Source: an uncultured Eubacteriales bacterium (lineage in GTDB: Bacteria; Bacillota; Clostridia; Oscillospirales; CAG-272). Taken from it: DNA of 64,000 bases. Location: positions 62,001 through 126,000 of the forward strand of contig CAKSZH010000003.1 in assembly GCA_934525675.1 (NCBI GenBank), in the 5' to 3' direction. A model generated the notes under the pieces. The model searched no databases. It saw only the letters and a list, made by a program, of their open reading frames with translations, and was not told where the DNA came from. Positions 23,790-31,064 of the stretch are shown piece by piece. The translations under genes were made by a program, and so were the position numbers. How positions within the stretch are numbered: position 1 is the first letter of the stretch; every line of letters starts with the position of its first letter.

Positions 23790-23818
23790 ATTATAGCACT
23801 GTCATGAGGTTTTGTCAA
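23790..23818 (-). promoter_or_regulatory. consensus promoter of rnj
   Basis: On the minus strand TTGACA (23813-23818), 17-base spacer, TATAAT (23790-23795). The leader to 23589 contains two small hairpins (GGCGAC/GTCGCC near 23755, and GCAAAG/CTTTGC near 23690). Confidence 0.88.
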
Positions 23819-23849
23819 GCGTTTCCGGAACAAGCATCGGGGAAAAGAT

Positions 23850-24125
23850 TCAGAGCAGAAGGATCAGCGCAATCAGCCCGCCGCCGAAGAGCAGTCCGGC
23901 GGCAAAAAAAAGGATCTGGCGGAGCAGGGAAGCCTTTTTTGTTTTGCGGCGGAAGCGTGCGTAGGGAAACAGATTTTCCTCCACGATGCGGTTGGCTTCC
24001 CGGAGAATATCCCCCTCGTCCGGCGGGAGGGCTTCCCGGTCGCACTTGAGAAGAAAGTGCGCTTCTTCAAAGTACGGGCTGTTTTCCGTCCGCACCACGA
24101 TCATTCGTCTCTGAACACCTTTCAT
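23850..24125 (-). CDS. small C-terminally anchored membrane protein
   Basis: 91 residues with a soluble N-terminal part (VVRTENSPYFEEAHFLLKCDREALPPDEGDIL), a basic stretch (YARFRRKTKKASLLRQ) and one C-terminal membrane span (ILFFAAGLLFGGGLIALILLL). The first ATG has GGGG at a fair distance; one 21 bases downstream is an alternative. Between spmB and rnj. Function unknown. Confidence 0.65.
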   Translation of the reverse strand: MKGVQRRMIVVRTENSPYFEEAHFLLKCDREALPPDEGDILREANRIVEENLFPYARFRRKTKKASLLRQILFFAAGLLFGGGLIALILLL

Positions 24126-24176
24126 TTTTTTGTACCCCGTTTGTTGATTTCAACCGGAGTATCGCCGTTCTTTTCC

Positions 24177-24710
24177 TTATTTATACCACAGGCGGCACAG
24201 AAGGCAGGAAAAAAACAGGGAGAAGAGCATGGAGGCGATCGCGAGAGGAAAAGCGTAACGCGTCTTCCGGACGCCGGCAGAGGAGAAATAGACCGTCAGA
24301 ATGTATACGAAGGTGTCCGAAGCACCCATCACGACCGACGCGCACAGCCCCCCGAAGGAATCCGCCCCGATGCGTCCGAGAAGTTCCGAATAGGCGGCAA
24401 GTGACGCGCTTCCCGAAAAAGGCCTTGTGAGTACGAGCGGAATGAGATCGGGCGGAAGACCGATCACACCCGCCGGGCGCGCAAGAACGGAGGAGAGCCA
24501 ATCGCAAATGCCGGATGCAATCAGCATCCGCACGGCAACAATGAGAGCGGTCAGCGTCGGAAGAAGACGGATCGCGCCGCCGAGACCTTCTTTGGCACCG
24601 GAAAGGAAGGCGCCGAAATAGTCCCGGCGGCGGGAAAACAGCATGAGAAGTCCTGCCGAAGTGACGGTCAGCGGTAAGACCGTGGCGGCAATCTGTTCAG
24701 TGACAGCCAT
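24177..24710 (-). CDS. spmB: spore maturation protein B
   Basis: 177 residues, four to five membrane spans. The nucleoside-recognition (gate) motif and the stretch FGAFLSGAKEGLGGAIRLLPTL, then LTRPFSGSASLAAYSELL and ASDTFVYILTVYF, identify SpmB. With SpmA it is needed for spore core dehydration in Bacillus; homologues also occur in non-sporulating Clostridia. It overlaps spmA by 14 bases. Confidence 0.94.
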   Translation of the reverse strand: MAVTEQIAATVLPLTVTSAGLLMLFSRRRDYFGAFLSGAKEGLGGAIRLLPTLTALIVAVRMLIASGICDWLSSVLARPAGVIGLPPDLIPLVLTRPFSGSASLAAYSELLGRIGADSFGGLCASVVMGASDTFVYILTVYFSSAGVRKTRYAFPLAIASMLFSLFFSCLLCRLWYK

Positions 24711-25425
24711 GGGACTTCCTCCGGACAGGACAAGAAGGGTCCGGTACTGCAGCTTCCATCTCTATGGACGTGCCTCTTGCACGGAATGTTCCCGCTTTCC
24801 TGAAAATATTCGGTTGCAGGGGTGAGTGCGGGGAGGACGGCGGCTTTTTTTGTACGGTCCCGGCAAACAGACGTGAGAGTATCAGGGCAAACAACGCCGA
24901 TGCTGCCGAAGCAATCCAGACCGGTACCACTACGGAAAAAGGATTCTCCGAACCTGCCGCGCGCCGGAGCGCGATCAGGGAAGAGGGGAGCAGTGTCAGC
25001 GGCGCGGAATTCAGAAGAGCCAGGGTAATCATATCGGGGGTGGCGGTCCCCTCCGGGTCTGCATCGCGGTTCAATTCTTTCATCGCGGCGAGCGCGAGCG
25101 GCGTTGCGGCGTTTCCGATGCCGAGCAGATTGGCGCTGATACAGGCGGTAATTTCCTCGGTTCCATGTCCTGTCCGGTAGGCATCCGGGAAAAACAGGCG
25201 GAGGACCGGGGACAGAATTTTTGCCAGTTTTTTGATGAATCCTGCCTCTCTGAACACGTTCAGAAGTCCGTTCCAGAGGCACATCATGCCGCAAAGTGTC
25301 AAAGTCAGGGTCACTGCGGCACCCGTTCCGTCCAGAATTGCAGTTCCAAGCGCTGTAAAATTACCGAAAATGAGAGCGGATACCGTCGAAATAAGGCAAA
25401 TCGCTCCAAATATGTTACCAATCAT
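24697..25425 (-). CDS. spmA: spore maturation protein A
   Basis: 242 residues. The SpmA core is clear: TLCGMMCLWNGLLNVFREAG, then ACISANLLGIGNAATPLALAAM and MITLALLNSAPLTLLPSSLIALR. About 50 hydrophilic residues (from QKKPPSSPHSPLQPN) are added after the last membrane span, making it longer than the usual 195 or so; this tail covers the overlap with spmB. First gene of the spmA-spmB pair, divergent from the AbrB-like gene. Confidence 0.93.
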   Translation of the reverse strand: MIGNIFGAICLISTVSALIFGNFTALGTAILDGTGAAVTLTLTLCGMMCLWNGLLNVFREAGFIKKLAKILSPVLRLFFPDAYRTGHGTEEITACISANLLGIGNAATPLALAAMKELNRDADPEGTATPDMITLALLNSAPLTLLPSSLIALRRAAGSENPFSVVVPVWIASAASALFALILSRLFAGTVQKKPPSSPHSPLQPNIFRKAGTFRARGTSIEMEAAVPDPSCPVRRKSHGCH

Positions 25426-25476
25426 AAAATTAACCTCAATAAATTGTTAATAAATTGTTAAATATTCAAAAACCTA

Positions 25477-25505
25477 TTGACATACAGTTTTTTCCAGAAT
25501 ATAAT
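25477..25505 (+). promoter_or_regulatory. consensus promoter of the AbrB-like gene
   Basis: TTGACA (25477-25482), 17-base spacer, TATAAT (25500-25505), about 68 bases ahead of the ATG. Confidence 0.88.
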
Positions 25506-25572
25506 ATGATTTGACAGGATAAGACGGAATGGGAAGCCGCCTTTCCTCAAATTATATCAAAAGGGAGAGAAA

Positions 25573-25818
25573 ATGATGAAATCAACGGGAATTGTCAGAA
25601 AAGTAGACGAGCTTGGAAGAATTGTGCTTCCGATGGGAATCCGCCAGTCGCTGGGAATCGCGGAAAAGGATCCGCTTGAGATTTTCGTGGACGGCGAACG
25701 CATCATCCTGCAGAAGTATCTGCCCGCGTGCATTTTCTGCGGAAACGCCGATGACATCGTTTATTACAACGACAAGCGTATCTGCCGCGAGTGCCTCGAA
25801 AAGCTCAAAGCACTCTGA
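25573..25818 (+). CDS. AbrB/SpoVT-type transcription regulator with C-terminal zinc knuckle
   Basis: 81 residues. The N-terminal swapped-hairpin domain (GIVRKVDELGRIVLPMGIRQ, then LGIAEKDPLEIFVDGERIIL) is that of AbrB and SpoVT, which bind DNA as dimers or tetramers and control transition-state and sporulation genes. After it come CIFCGNADD and ICRECLEKL, a CxxC...CxxC pair that should bind zinc. GGGAGAG precedes a double ATG. Transcribed alone from a strong promoter, divergent from spmA-spmB. Confidence 0.93.
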   Translation: MMKSTGIVRKVDELGRIVLPMGIRQSLGIAEKDPLEIFVDGERIILQKYLPACIFCGNADDIVYYNDKRICRECLEKLKAL

Positions 25819-25990
25819 TGACTGTCGCCGTTGGCGGCAAGCGGAGAACGGACGAATGAAACCGCTTCTCCGGGCATAGCATACAGACGGAATGGTCTGT
25901 TGTGGGGCGGCTTTTGCCGCCCCCGGCTATTGTATGAAGCAAATTGATCTGATATTACCGGTTGCGGATTCCGCACGGAAAGGAACCAGA

Positions 25991-27274
25991 ATGAACGTCA
26001 AAGCCCTCTTGAATGAGATCGCAAACGGATCTCTTGATGAAAAGCTCCGTCATCTTTACGGTGACGCGGCGGTTCTTGCCGAAAGAACACGTTATTCCGA
26101 CGCTCTTGCTTCGTTTGCGGAGCTGTACGGCGCGGACCGTGAAGTCACCCTGTATTCGGTTGCGGGGCGCAGTGAGCTTTCGGGCAATCACACCGACCAT
26201 AACCACGGCCGTGTGATCGCCGCTTCCATTGATCTTGATATTATCGCCGTCGTTTCTCCCGTCGGGGGAAGCACCATCCGCATCAAGTCGGAGGGCTTTC
26301 CGGAAGACGTGGTGGACTTTGTGCGTTACAATACGCCGGACTCCGCACGGTTCGGTCACTCGGATTCCATCATTGCCGGCATGGCAGCCGGATTTGTCAA
26401 AAACGGACACAAAGTCGGCGGCTTTGATGCCTACACGACTTCCAGCGTGCTCAAAGGAAGCGGACTTTCCTCGTCCGCCGCATTTGAGGACATGGTCGGA
26501 AATATCCTGAACCATCTCTACAATGACGGAAAAGTTTCCCCGGTGGAGATTGCAATGCTCGCACAGTATGCGGAGAATCAGTTCTTCGGCAAGCCCTGCG
26601 GACTGATGGATCAGGTTGCCTGCGCCGTCGGCGGCATTGTCGCCATTGATTTTGCCGATCCCGCCAAGCCGGAGATCCGGAAAGTCGATTTCGATCTTTC
26701 CGGTGCCGGGTACCGCCTCTGCATTGTCAATACCGGCGGAAACCACGCTGATCTGACGGGAGATTATGCTTCCGTTCCTGCGGAAATGAAGACGGTTGCC
26801 GCGCATTTCGGCAAGAGTTTTCTGCGTGATGTGTCCGAAGAGGATGTCATCCGCGAAATTCCCGTACTGCGAGGGGAAGTCGGTGACCGTGCGATTCTTC
26901 GCGCCCTGCATTTCTTTGCCGAAAACAAGCGTGTCGCCGCGCAGACGGACGCGCTGCTTGCCGGCGATCTTGACGGGTTCTTCAGAGGGGTGATGGGTTC
27001 CGGTCTTTCCTCGTTCTGTTATCTCCAGAACGTGTTCACTACCAAGAACGTGACCGAGCAGGGACTTTCTCTGGCGCTGTGCCTTGCGGAGCGGTATCTT
27101 GCCGGCAAACGTGCCGCATGGAGAGTCCACGGCGGCGGATTTGCAGGGACCATTCAGGCATTTGTCCCTGCCGATGACGTGGAAGGCTTCCGCAAGATGA
27201 TGGACGCGGCATTCGGCGAGGGCGCCTGCCTTGTACTTCGGGTCCGTTCCGAGGGCGCGGTCCGGGTTTTCTGA
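25991..27274 (+). CDS. galK: galactokinase-family GHMP kinase with altered sugar motif
   Basis: 427 residues. The N-terminal signature reads GRSELSGNHTDHNHG (residues 59-73) in place of the usual GRVNLIGEHTDYNGG; the GHMP ATP loop is GSGLSSSAA (156-164), the catalytic Asp is in CGLMDQ (D207), and the C-terminal motif is RVHGGGFAGTIQAFV. All kinase elements are present. Asn replaces the Glu of GEHTD that contacts the 6-hydroxyl of galactose in known structures, so the substrate may differ. AAAGGAACC precedes the ATG at 25991. It is not next to other galactose genes. Confidence 0.85.
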   Translation: MNVKALLNEIANGSLDEKLRHLYGDAAVLAERTRYSDALASFAELYGADREVTLYSVAGRSELSGNHTDHNHGRVIAASIDLDIIAVVSPVGGSTIRIKSEGFPEDVVDFVRYNTPDSARFGHSDSIIAGMAAGFVKNGHKVGGFDAYTTSSVLKGSGLSSSAAFEDMVGNILNHLYNDGKVSPVEIAMLAQYAENQFFGKPCGLMDQVACAVGGIVAIDFADPAKPEIRKVDFDLSGAGYRLCIVNTGGNHADLTGDYASVPAEMKTVAAHFGKSFLRDVSEEDVIREIPVLRGEVGDRAILRALHFFAENKRVAAQTDALLAGDLDGFFRGVMGSGLSSFCYLQNVFTTKNVTEQGLSLALCLAERYLAGKRAAWRVHGGGFAGTIQAFVPADDVEGFRKMMDAAFGEGACLVLRVRSEGAVRVF

Positions 27275-27353
27275 TCCGGTTGCGAGCCTGTTCAGAATCA
27301 GAATGTAAACCATCCGATCCCGGCGTCAGCCGGCGGGAACTTGAAAAATTGTT

Positions 27354-27788
27354 ATGAAAAAATTTCAACTGCCGTTCCGTGTGGGCGGACAGGGGAATGA
27401 GCCGAATGGCGGCGGGAAGGGAACTCCTTCCCCCGCCTTTCTCAAAAAAATGCTTGTCCTTGTCGTCAATACGGCACTTCTCACCGCAATTTATTTTATC
27501 TGTAACCGAAACGGGTTCTGGCTTATCTTCCCCATTTATGCGTCGGTTCTCGCGGTACTTGCGCTCGTGTTTGTGATCTACAACCGCGGGTTTTCCCGCA
27601 AGGGGCTGACCGCGGAAATGCTTCCGACGGACTGGAGCGAAGAACAGAAGCAGGAGTTTCTTCGTGACGGGGAAAACCGGCTCGCGCGTTCGCGCTGGAT
27701 GCTTTATCTGATTGTGCCGCTGCTCCTCTCCTTCCTGTTTGATTTTGCATACCTCTGGATCCTGGATCTCGGCGGACGGGGGACCTGA
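27354..27788 (+). CDS. hypothetical membrane protein
   Basis: 144 residues: a Gly-rich polar start, then three hydrophobic spans (MLVLVVNTALLTAIYFI; FPIYASVLAVLALVFVIYN; WMLYLIVPLLLSFLFDFAYLW). Five bases ahead of the yycJ-like gene, so co-transcribed with it. No family recognised. The ribosome site is poor. Confidence 0.65.
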   Translation: MKKFQLPFRVGGQGNEPNGGGKGTPSPAFLKKMLVLVVNTALLTAIYFICNRNGFWLIFPIYASVLAVLALVFVIYNRGFSRKGLTAEMLPTDWSEEQKQEFLRDGENRLARSRWMLYLIVPLLLSFLFDFAYLWILDLGGRGT

Positions 27789-27793
27789 TTTAC

Positions 27794-28588
27794 ATGAAAT
27801 ACCGTATCTGTGTTCTGTATTCCGGATCGACGGGAAACGCGACATTGGTGGAAACACCGACGGTCAGCTTTCTCATTGACGCCGGTAAAAATGTCAAAGC
27901 GCTCGGTGCCGCGCTCCGGTCCGTGGGAAGCGATCTTTCGCGGATCAGCGCGGTTTTTGTGACGCACGAGCACAGCGATCACGTCAGTGCGCTGGAAGTG
28001 CTCTCGAAGAAATATCATATCCCCGTACATATCACGGCGGCTTCCGCCGCACGGTTTACCGGGGATCCTTTGTCGCAGGTTCCGTCCTGCATAATGATTC
28101 ATGACAGTCCCCGCTTTGCCGTCCCCTGCGGCGAAGCGACGGTGATTTCTTTCCCGATCCCGCATGACAGCCGGATGTGCGTGGGTTATCGCATCATGCT
28201 TACCGACGGAGACAAAATCGTCAATATCGGTTTTGCAACCGACATCGGCGTGGTGACGGAGGACGTGAAGACCGGACTCATCGGCTGTGAGACCGTGGTG
28301 CTTGAGAGTAACCACGATCCGGAAATGCTGCTTACAGGAAGCTATCCGTATGATCTCAAGGTGCGTATCCGCGGAAGAGGCGGGCATCTGTCCAATTCCG
28401 ACAGCGCGGATCTGACTGCATTTCTTGCGGAAAACGGACTGAAGCACCTGATTCTTGCGCATCTGAGCGCCGAGAATAACCGCCCCGACATCGCCTACGA
28501 CGCGCATTTCGCCGTGCTTGCGGGAACCGGCGTGGAGATCGCGGTCGCCTCGCCGACCGATCCCGTCGGGTTTACTGTGGAGGACTGA
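27794..28588 (+). CDS. YycJ/WalJ-type metallo-beta-lactamase fold hydrolase
   Basis: 264 residues. LYSGSTGNATLVE at the start and THEHSDH (residues 57-63) are the hallmark of YycJ, and ESNHDPEML plus RGGHLSNSDSADL are typical for its C-terminal half. In Bacillus this is a DNA exonuclease of the WalRK gene cluster linked to cell-division and repair. Here it precedes rlmH, which in many Firmicutes closes the same cluster, but the walRK genes are absent from the window. Confidence 0.93.
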   Translation: MKYRICVLYSGSTGNATLVETPTVSFLIDAGKNVKALGAALRSVGSDLSRISAVFVTHEHSDHVSALEVLSKKYHIPVHITAASAARFTGDPLSQVPSCIMIHDSPRFAVPCGEATVISFPIPHDSRMCVGYRIMLTDGDKIVNIGFATDIGVVTEDVKTGLIGCETVVLESNHDPEMLLTGSYPYDLKVRIRGRGGHLSNSDSADLTAFLAENGLKHLILAHLSAENNRPDIAYDAHFAVLAGTGVEIAVASPTDPVGFTVED

Positions 28589-28617
28589 CCGTCAAATTTG
28601 ATTCAAAGGAGAAGCGT

Positions 28618-29097
28618 ATGCTGACAGTCCGAATCATCGCGGTCGGTTCACTCAAGGAAGCCTATCTCAGAGAGGCGGTTGCCGAATACCGGAAACGGCT
28701 CGGTGGTTTCTGCCGTGTGGAGGAGGTTTCCATCAAGGAAAGCCGCCTGCCCGACAACCCGTCCGCCCAGGAGATTTCTTCGGCACTCCATGAGGAAGGA
28801 CGTCAAATTCTTTCCGCCATGCCCCTACGGGCGTACAGGATCGCCATGTGCGTGGAGGGAAAGCAACTTTCCTCGGAACAGCTCGCGGAGAAGCTGGAGA
28901 CCGCAAGTCAGACGGCAAGTGAGGTGGATTTTGTCATCGGTTCCTCCTTCGGGCTTTCAGATGAGGTCAAAGCCGCGGCGGACCTGCGTCTGTCTGTGTC
29001 CGCGCTGACCTTTCCGCATCAGCTCATGCGTGTGATTCTCTATGAAGCCGTATATCGCGCTATGAACATTCAGCGGGGGACCAGGTATCATAAGTGA
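28618..29097 (+). CDS. rlmH: 23S rRNA pseudouridine-1915 N3-methyltransferase
   Basis: 159 residues, exactly the usual size. The SPOUT knot is visible in VDFVIGSSFGLSDEVK and in LSVSALTFPHQLMRVILYEAVYRAMNIQRGTRYHK, the canonical C-terminus. It methylates the conserved pseudouridine in helix 69. AAAGGAG precedes the ATG. Confidence 0.97.
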   Translation: MLTVRIIAVGSLKEAYLREAVAEYRKRLGGFCRVEEVSIKESRLPDNPSAQEISSALHEEGRQILSAMPLRAYRIAMCVEGKQLSSEQLAEKLETASQTASEVDFVIGSSFGLSDEVKAAADLRLSVSALTFPHQLMRVILYEAVYRAMNIQRGTRYHK

Positions 29098-29183
29098 CAG
29101 GTGAATTGCGGATAGCAAATAGCAATTGTGATAAGTAAACAGGGACTTCGGGCGTTCAATCAGAATTTCCCGCGTCCTGATCC

Positions 29184-29213
29184 AAAGCCTTGCCGGTTGG
29201 CAGGGCTTTTTTT
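29184..29213 (+). terminator. terminator after rlmH
   Basis: AAAGCCTTGCC and GGCAGGGCTTT pair across a short loop and are followed by a T run. Confidence 0.85.
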
Positions 29214-29233
29214 CGAGTCTTTTGTCCCCATCT

Positions 29234-29312
29234 CCCCCGGGGCGGGCGACTTCCGTCGTCCCCGCGCCAACTCTGGCGGCGCGGGCCCGTCTTCCGCCGC
29301 CCGCCCCGGGGG
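29234..29312. repeat. GC-rich palindromic intergenic element, copy 2
   Basis: Perfect 15-bp arms (CCCCCGGGGCGGGCG at 29234-29248, complement at 29298-29312) and an inner stem CCCGCGCC/GGCGCGGG. It shares GGGCGACTTCCG, CGCCAACTC-GGCGG and TTCCGCCGCCCG with copy 1 at 18950-19031. Like copy 1 it is next to a terminator at the end of a host operon. Confidence 0.75.
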
Positions 29313-29402
29313 CTTCGCCTGCGTGTTCCATGCCCGTTTTGTGTAGCCGTGTCCACCGTAGATCCGTGCAGCCCCGCCTTCATTGTTCCCTTTGATACGA
29401 AT

Positions 29403-29419
29403 TTAAGAATATTTCTCAT
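29403..29419. promoter_or_regulatory. candidate operator of the Fur-family regulator, upstream site
   Basis: TTAAGAATATTTCTCAT, an imperfect 17-bp dyad that matches the downstream site at most positions (AGAA-N3-TTCTCA core). It lies just before the -35. Confidence 0.55.
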
Positions 29420-29425
29420 TTTCTC

Positions 29426-29454
29426 TTGACAAATTCATACTTACGTAGTAAAAT
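29426..29454 (+). promoter_or_regulatory. consensus promoter of the Fur-family/exporter operon
   Basis: TTGACA (29426-29431), 17-base spacer, TAAAAT (29449-29454). Flanked by two dyads on either side. Confidence 0.88.
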
Positions 29455-29470
29455 TGAGAACGGTTCTCAA
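29454..29470. promoter_or_regulatory. candidate operator of the Fur-family regulator, start-site dyad
   Basis: TTGAGAA-CGG-TTCTCAA, a perfect 17-bp dyad beginning at the last base of the -10 and covering the transcription start. The size and place fit a Fur-family box. Confidence 0.75.
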
Positions 29471-29518
29471 AAGAGCGCCTGCCGGGCGCGAATAAAGAGA
29501 CAGAACCGGGGGAATTGT

Positions 29519-29962
29519 ATGGCTTACAGTACCGTTGGAAAAAAGAAACTGGTGGATTTCTTCATCGAACATCCCGATTGCCAGTTTACAGCGGATGAAA
29601 TATATGAATACCTGTCGTCGGACGAAAAACAAAAAGGGGAAGCTGCCGGGAAAACCCGCGGAAAAGTGCCTGGAAAAAGCAGCGTTTACCGCCAGCTCTC
29701 CGGGCTTTGCGACGACCGCCTCGTCCGTCGTTTTCATGCCGACGGGAACAAGTATTTGTATCAGTACATGGGCGCACGCGACTGCGCACATCATTTTCAC
29801 CTCAAGTGCGTGTCCTGCGGGGAAATCGTGCATTTGGAATGCGATATGAGCGAGGAACTGCTCCGCCATATCCGGGATGACCACGGCTTCACGGTGGACA
29901 GCGGGCGCAGTATCCTGTACGGAATCTGCGGGAAATGCAGAAAGGAGGCGGAAAAATCATGA
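29519..29962 (+). CDS. Fur-family metal-responsive regulator
   Basis: 147 residues. The winged helix (DFFIEHPDCQFTADEIYEYL, then SSVYRQLSGLCDDRLVRRF) carries a Lys-rich insert of about 18 residues before the recognition helix. The metal site HHFHLKCVSCGEIVHLECD and the C-terminal CGKC give the usual structural zinc (two CxxC) and sensory His ligands. Which metal it senses cannot be read from the sequence. GGGGG precedes the ATG at 29519. It overlaps the exporter gene by 4 bases and probably represses its own operon through the two dyads. Confidence 0.92.
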   Translation: MAYSTVGKKKLVDFFIEHPDCQFTADEIYEYLSSDEKQKGEAAGKTRGKVPGKSSVYRQLSGLCDDRLVRRFHADGNKYLYQYMGARDCAHHFHLKCVSCGEIVHLECDMSEELLRHIRDDHGFTVDSGRSILYGICGKCRKEAEKS

Positions 29963-30828
29963 CGTGGGAGCTTGTAAAGGATGCGCTTCTTGACGCGCTC
30001 ATCGACAGCGCCAAGATCCTGCCGATTCTGTTTCTGACTTATCTTCTCATTGAATATGTCGAGCATCATATGTCAAGGCGCATGGAGCATCTGATCCGCA
30101 AGGCAGGACGCCTCGGACCTCTTTTCGGCGGTGCGCTCGGCGTGATCCCGCAATGTGGATTGTCCGGTGCGGCGGCGGAATTCTATGCGGCGCGCGTCGT
30201 CAGCGTCGGCACCCTGTTTTCCATTATTCTTGCTACGTCGGACGAAATGCTGCCGATCCTTTTGTCGGAAGCCGATCGGGTTCCGCTCCCGAAGATTTTT
30301 CTGATTCTCGGATTGAAATTTCTCATCGGCGTGACGGTCGGTTTTGCGGTGGATGCCGTGATGTCTCACCGCCGCCGTGTGGAAGTGAGCGAAGGGATCG
30401 GGGAATTTGGCGCGGAGCATTTTGATTCGCACAAGCACGGCATCCTGCGCGGTGCTGTTACCCACAGCGTGACCATTATTCTGATTATTTTCGCAGTTTC
30501 GGCGCTCCTGAACCTCGCATTCGGCGTGGTCGGAGAGGAACGGATCGCCGCGTTTTTCCCGGATATCCCGTTCGTGTCGGAGATGATTGCCGCGCTCATC
30601 GGTCTGATCCCCAACTGCTCCGCTTCTGTCGTGCTGACGGAGCTGTACGTTGCCGGCGTAATCGGTGCGGGTCCCATGATGGCAGGGCTTCTGGTCAACG
30701 GCGGCGTGGCACTCCTGATTCTCTGGAGATCCAACCGCCCGTGCACGGACAGCCTCCGGATCACGGTCGTGCTTTATGCGGTCTCCGTCCTTGCCGGAAC
30801 GCTGGTCGGACTGATTCCCATTCTCTGA
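29959..30828 (+). CDS. predicted heavy-metal exporter (ArsP_2 / putative manganese transporter family)
   Basis: 289 residues with about eight to ten membrane spans. The two halves each hold a polar motif: GVIPQCGLSGAAAEFYA in the first and GLIPNCSASVVLTELY in the second, both with a Pro-x-Cys that could bind metal, as in the 10-TM heavy-metal exporter family. A His-rich loop (EHFDSHKHG) lies between them. AAAGGAGG precedes the ATG. Coupled to the Fur-family gene, so its substrate is probably the metal sensed by that regulator (inference). Confidence 0.85.
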   Translation: MTWELVKDALLDALIDSAKILPILFLTYLLIEYVEHHMSRRMEHLIRKAGRLGPLFGGALGVIPQCGLSGAAAEFYAARVVSVGTLFSIILATSDEMLPILLSEADRVPLPKIFLILGLKFLIGVTVGFAVDAVMSHRRRVEVSEGIGEFGAEHFDSHKHGILRGAVTHSVTIILIIFAVSALLNLAFGVVGEERIAAFFPDIPFVSEMIAALIGLIPNCSASVVLTELYVAGVIGAGPMMAGLLVNGGVALLILWRSNRPCTDSLRITVVLYAVSVLAGTLVGLIPIL

Positions 30829-31022
30829 CCGGGACTGTGTCCGCGTTTGTGTGACGCTTTTTGTTCCCGGCAAAATAGCCGTTTGGATTTGCTCCGCTCC
30901 TGAAGCTGATTTGCCGACAGCTTCCGATTCCGTCGTGCAAAACTCTGCGCCGGGCGGGACCCCGCGGGCAATGTCTTCTGAATGGCAGTACCGCATACCG
31001 GATCGCACAACCGGTGAATAGA

Positions 31023-31062
31023 AAAATCACCTTTGGAGGATACTTCCACCGAAGGTGATTTT
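31023..31062 (+). terminator. hairpin terminator that also contains the ribosome site of the next gene
   Basis: AAAATCACCTT (31023-31033) and AAGGTGATTTT (31052-31062) pair, followed by TT and then the ATG at 31065. It can terminate transcription in either direction. Its right arm includes GAAGGTG, the only ribosome site of the glycosyltransferase-csaB gene. Confidence 0.7.
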
Positions 31063-31064
31063 TT

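Noticed and set aside
25904..25923. Terminator after the AbrB-like gene
   Set aside because: The GGGGCGGC/GCCGCCCC hairpin is strong but lacks a T run on both strands, so I do not list it as a terminator.
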